From contig NC_092570.1 in NCBI RefSeq assembly GCF_037975245.1, positions 6,429,001 through 6,493,000 on the forward strand: a DNA stretch of 64,000 nt, in the 5' to 3' direction. Of this stretch, positions 58,901 to 64,000 are shown in pieces; position 1 is the first letter of the stretch; every line of letters starts with the position of its first letter. Made by a program: the position numbers and the translations under genes. The notes under the pieces are model-generated. The model searched no databases. It saw only the letters and a list, made by a program, of their open reading frames with translations, and was not told where the DNA came from. Source of the stretch: Apostichopus japonicus (lineage: Eukaryota > Echinodermata > Holothuroidea > Aspidochirotida > Stichopodidae).

Positions 58901-61900
58901 AAATATGTAGTCCATTTAGGGTCATACATTATCTCAATAATTGTTAAAAAAAGCTTAAAGTTGGTCAAATGTCGCAATTTTTACGATTCCATACTAAAAT
59001 GCCGTATTGAGCTGCCCTGAGGTGGAGCTGGGTTTTAACCCCGAAAAACACCCTAAATGTGCATCAATGAAGCTGAAATAAATACATAGTGTATTTAATA
59101 GACTAGACAATAAATATGTAGTCCATTTAGGGTCATACATTATCTCAATAATTGTTAAAAAAAGCTTAAAGTTAGTCAAATGTCGCATTTTTTATGATTC
59201 CACACTAAAACGGCGTATTGAGCTGCCCTGAGGTGGAGCTGGGTTTTAACCCCGAAAAACACCCTAAATGTGCATCAATGAAGCTGAAATAAATACATGA
59301 TGTAGTTAACAGACTCGACAATAAATATGTAGTCCATTTAGGGTCATACATTATCTCAATAATTGTTAAAAAAAGCTTAAAGTTGGTCATAAGTCGCATT
59401 TTTATGATTCCATACTAAAATGCCGTATTGAGCTGCCCTGAGGTGGAGCTAGATTTTAACCCCGAAAAACACCCTAAATGTGCATCAATGAAGCTGAAAT
59501 AAATACATAGTGTATTTAATAGACTTGACAATAAATATGTAGTCCATTTAGGGTCATACATTATCTCAATAATTGTTAAAAAAAGCTTAAAGTTGGTCAA
59601 ATGTCGCAATTTTTACGATTCCATACTAAAATGCCGTATTGAGCTGCCCTGAGGTGGAGCTGGGTTTTAACCCCGAAAAACACCCTAAATGTGCATCAAT
59701 GAAGCTGAAATAAATACATAGTGTATTTAATAGACTAGACAATAAATATGTAGTCCATTTAGGGTCATACATTATCTCAATAATTGTTAAAAAAAGCTTA
59801 AAGTTGGTCAAACGTCGCAATTTTTATGATTCCATATACTAAAATGCCGTATTGAGCTGCCCTGAGGTGGAGCTGGGTTTTAACCCCGAAAAACACCCTA
59901 AATGTGCATCAATGAAGCTGAAATAAATACATAGTGTATTTAATAGACTTGACAATAAATATGTAGTCCATTTAGGGTCATACATTATCTCAATAATTGT
60001 TAAAAAAAAGCTTAAAGTTGGTCAAATGTCGCATTTTTATGATTCCATACTAAAATGCCGTATTGAGCTGCCCTGAGGTGGAGCTGGGTTTTAACCCCGA
60101 AAAACACCCTAAATGTGCATCAATGAAGCTGAAATAAATACATAGTGTATTTAATAGACTTGACAATAAATATGTAGTCCATTTAGGGTCATACATTATC
60201 TCAATAATTGTTAAAAAAAGCTTAAATTTGGTCAAATGTCGCAATTTTTATGATTCCATACTAAAATGCCGTATTGAGCTGCCTTGAGGTGGAGCTGGGT
60301 TTTAACCCCGAAAAACACCCTAAATGTGCATCAATGAAGCTGAAATAAATACATGATGTATTTAACAGACTCGACAATAAATATGTAGTCCATTTAGGGT
60401 CATACATTATCTCAATAATTGTTAAAAAAAAAGCTTAAAGTTGGTCAAATGTCGCAATTTTTATGATTCCATACTAAAATGCCGTATTGAGCTGCCCTGA
60501 GGTGGAGCTAGATTTTAACCCCGAAAAACACCCTAAATGTGCATCAATGAAGCTGAAATAAATACATAGTGTATTTAATAGACTTGACAATAAATATGTA
60601 GTCCATTTAGGGTCATACATTATCTCAATAATTGTTAAAAAAAGCTTAAAGTTGGTCAAATGTCGCAATTTTTACGATTCCATACTAAAATGCCGTATTG
60701 AGCTGCCCTGAGGTGGAGCTGGGTTTTAACCCCGAAAAACACCCTAAATGTGCATCAAAGAAGCTGAAATAAATACATAGTGTATTTAATAGACTAGACA
60801 ATAAATATGTAGTCCATTTAGGGTCATACATTATCTCAATAATTGTTAAAAAAAGCTTAAAGTTGGTCAAACGTCGCAATTTTTATGATTCCATATACTA
60901 AAATGCCGTATTGAGCTGCCCTGAGGTGGAGCTGGGTTTTAACCCCGAAAAACACCCTAAATGTGCATCAATGAAGCTGAAATAAATACATAGTGTATTT
61001 AATAGACTTGACAATAAATATGTAGTCCATTTAGGGTCATACATTATCTCAATAATTGTTAAAAAAAAGCTTAAAGTTGGTCAAATGTCGCATTTTTATG
61101 ATTCCATACTAAAATGCCTCATTGAGCTGCCCTGAGGTGGAGCTGGGTTTTAACCCCGAAAAACACCCTAAATGTGCATCAATGAAGCTGAAATAAATAC
61201 ATGATGTATTTAACAGACTCGAAAATAAATATGTAGTCCATTTAGGGTCATACATTATCTCAATAATTGTTAAAAAAAGCTTAAAGTTAGTCAAATGTCG
61301 CATTTTTTATGATTCCACACTAAAATGCCGTATTGAGCTGCCCTGAGGTGGAGCTGGGTTTTAACCCCGAAAAACACCCTAAATGTGCATCAATGAAGCT
61401 GAAATAAATACATGATGTATTTAATAGACTTGACAATAAATATGTAGTCCATTTAGGGTCATACATTATCTCAATAATTGTTAAAAAAAAGCTTAAATTT
61501 GGTCAAATGTCGCATTTTTATGATTCCTTACTAAAATGCCGTATTGAGCTGCCCTGAGGTGGAGCTAGATTTTAACCCCGAAAAACACCCTAAATGTGCA
61601 TCAATGAAGCTGAAATAAATACATAGTGTATTTAATAGACTTGACAATAAATATGTAGTCCATTTAGGGTCATACATTATCTCAATAATTGTTAAAAAAA
61701 GCTTAAAGTTGGTCAAATGTCGCAATTTTTACGATTCCATACTAAAATGCCGTATTGAGCTGCCCTGAGGTGGAGCTGGGTTTTAACCCCGAAAAACACC
61801 CTAAATGTGCATCAATGAAGCTGAAATAAATACATAGTGTATTTAATAGACTAGACAATAAATATGTAGTCCATTTAGGGTCATACATTATCTCAATAAT

Positions 61901-64000
61901 TGTTAAAAAAAGCTTAAAGTTAGTCAAATGTCGCATTTTTTATGATTCCACACTAAAACGGCGTATTGAGCTGCCCTGAGGTGGAGCTGGGTTTTAACCC
62001 CGAAAAACACCCTAAATGTGCATCAATGAAGCTGAAATAAATACATGATGTAGTTAACAGACTCGACAATAAATATGTAGTCCATTTAGGGTCATACATT
62101 ATCTCAATAATTGTTAAAAAAAGCTTAAAGTTGGTCATAAGTCGCATTTTTATGATTCCATACTAAAATGCCGTATTGAGCTGCCCTGAGGTGGAGCTAG
62201 ATTTTAACCCCGAAAAACACCCTAAATGTGCATCAATGAAGCTGAAATAAATACATAGTGTATTTAATAGACTTGACAATAAATATGTAGTCCATTTAGG
62301 GTCATACATTATCTCAATAATTGTTAAAAAAAGCTTAAAGTTGGTCAAATGTCGCAATTTTTACGATTCCATACTAAAATGCCGTATTGAGCTGCCCTGA
62401 GGTGGAGCTGGGTTTTAACCCCGAAAAACACCCTAAATGTGCATCAATGAAGCTGAAATAAATACATAGTGTATTTAATAGACTAGACAATAAATATGTA
62501 GTCCATTTAGGGTCATACATTATCTCAATAATTGTTAAAAAAAAGCTTAAAGTTGGTCAAATGTCGCATTTTTATGATTCCATACTAAAATGCCGTATTG
62601 AGCTGCCCTGAGGTGGAGCTGGGTTTTAACCCCGAAAAACACCCTAAATGTGCATCAATGAAGCTGAAATAAATACATGATGTATTTAACAGACTCGAAA
62701 ATAAATATGTAGTCCATTTAGGGTCATACATTATCTCAATAATTGTTAAAAAAAGCTTAAAGTTAGTCAAATGTCGCATTTTTTATGATTCCACACTAAA
62801 ATGCCGTATTGAGCTGCCTTGAGGTGGAGCTGGGTTTTAACCCCGAAAAACACCCTAAATGTGCATCAATGAAGCTGAAATAAATACATGATGTATTTAA
62901 TAGACTTGACAATAAATATGTAGTCCATTTAGGGTCATACATTATCTCAATAATTGTTAAAAAAAAAGCTTAAATTTGGTCAAATGTCGCATTTTTATGA
63001 TTCCTTACTAAAATGCCGTATTGAGCTGCCCTGAGGTGGAGCTAGATTTTAACCCCGAAAAACACCCTAAATGTGCATCAATGAAGCTGAAATAAATACA
63101 TAGTGTATTTAATAGACTTGACAATAAATATGTAGTCCATTTAGGGTCATACATTATCTCAATAATTGTTAAAAAAAGCTTAAAGTTGGTCAAATGTCGC
63201 AATTTTTACGATTCCATACTAAAATGCCGTATTGAGCTGCCCTGAGGTGGAGCTGGGTTTTAACCCCGAAAAACACCCTAAATGTGCATCAATGAAGCTG
63301 AAATAAATACATAGTGTATTTAATAGACTAGACAATAAATATGTAGTCCATTTAGGGTCATACATTATCTCAATAATTGTTAAAAAAAGCTTAAAGTTAG
63401 TCAAATGTCGCATTTTTTATGATTCCACACTAAAACGGCGTATTGAGCTGCCCTGAGGTGGAGCTGGGTTTTAACCCCGAAAAACACCCTAAATGTGCAT
63501 CAATGAAGCTGAAATAAATACATGATGTAGTTAACAGACTCGACAATAAATATGTAGTCCATTTAGGGTCATACATTATCTCAATAATTGTTAAAAAAAG
63601 CTTAAAGTTGGTCATAAGTCGCATTTTTATGATTCCATACTAAAATGCCGTATTGAGCTGCCCTGAGGTGGAGCTAGATTTTAACCCCGAAAAACACCCT
63701 AAATGTGCATCAATGAAGCTGAAATAAATACATAGTGTATTTAATAGACTTGACAATAAATATGTAGTCCATTTAGGGTCATACATTATCTCAATAATTG
63801 TTAAAAAAAGCTTAAAGTTGGTCAAATGTCGCAATTTTTACGATTCCATACTAAAATGCCGTATTGAGCTGCCCTGAGGTGGAGCTGGGTTTTAACCCCG
63901 AAAAACACCCTAAATGTGCATCAATGAAGCTGAAATAAATACATAGTGTATTTAATAGACTAGACAATAAATATGTAGTCCATTTAGGGTCATACATTAT
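55906..64000. repeat. 211-bp satellite array, continuing past the window
   Basis: About 38 head-to-tail monomers of 209-214 bp occupy all the sequence to the right edge. Every monomer carries GAGCTGCCCTGAGGTGGAGC (or a one-base variant), CCCCGAAAAACACCCTAAAT, GAAGCTGAAATAAATACAT and GTCCATTTAGGGTCATACAT. Differences between monomers recur in a set order, for example GCTAGATTTTAACC in the monomers starting near 57,938, 58,783, 59,415, 60,474, 61,531, 62,163, 63,008 and 63,640. That is higher-order organisation. A 64-codon minus-strand frame is open in most monomers but is not evidence of coding. Confidence 0.97.

Noticed and set aside
55640-63834. Repeated 64-residue minus-strand open frames
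   Set aside because: They recur only because the satellite monomer recurs. There is no splice context or promoter, the frame is broken in about a third of monomers, and variants are not biased to synonymous sites as far as I can see.

Overview
The window looks like nuclear DNA from a marine invertebrate, most probably an echinoderm and perhaps a sea cucumber. The grounds are GT-AG introns, TATA-box promoters, AATAAA/ATTAAA signals, many hAT-type MITEs with intact target-site duplications, LINE remnants, a long satellite, and a tandem family of secreted ependymin-related proteins, which are known in holothurians. The species is inferred, not proven. All recognised genes are on the + strand.

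Region 1 (1-32,910) is the right-hand end of a tandem gene array with a ~7 kb unit. Four complete six-exon genes start at 1846, 8715, 16084 and 23168. Each encodes a 226-residue secreted ependymin-family protein. The 3' flank of a fifth unit occupies the left edge, so the array continues leftward. Introns carry a 23-bp minisatellite (intron 1), a foldback element built of a ~20-bp repeat (intron 4), and transposon insertions present in one unit but absent from others. Exons 1, 5 and 6 are nearly invariant, while exons 2-4 contain short patches that differ in every copy.

Region 2 (32,910-42,880) is rich in non-autonomous DNA transposons: six hAT-like elements with exact 8-bp target duplications and one TTAA-flanked element. 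It also holds a possible first coding exon (35,810-35,817) of the next gene.

Region 3 (42,887-50,419) is a large gene for a protein of about 1,416 residues. It combines C2H2 zinc fingers, cysteine clusters and a DDE-like transposase-derived core of the type found in HMGXB3-like/KDZ (Zisupton-related) proteins, then a SUMO-interaction motif, a Ulp1/C48 SUMO-protease domain and a C-terminal PHD finger. Two N-terminal zinc fingers precede the long open reading frame and are recovered only by joining an upstream exon. Its 3.3-kb intron contains a CR1/Jockey-type LINE tail.

Region 4 (50,420-64,000) holds a 1.26-kb inverted-repeat element filled with a ~21-bp minisatellite, a 116-bp TA-flanked MITE and a decayed L1/Tx1-type LINE ORF2 fragment. 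It ends in more than 8 kb of a 211-bp satellite with higher-order organisation that runs off the right edge.

The most notable items are the zinc finger-transposase-SIM-Ulp1-PHD protein and the ependymin-related array with its mosaic of conserved and variable exons.
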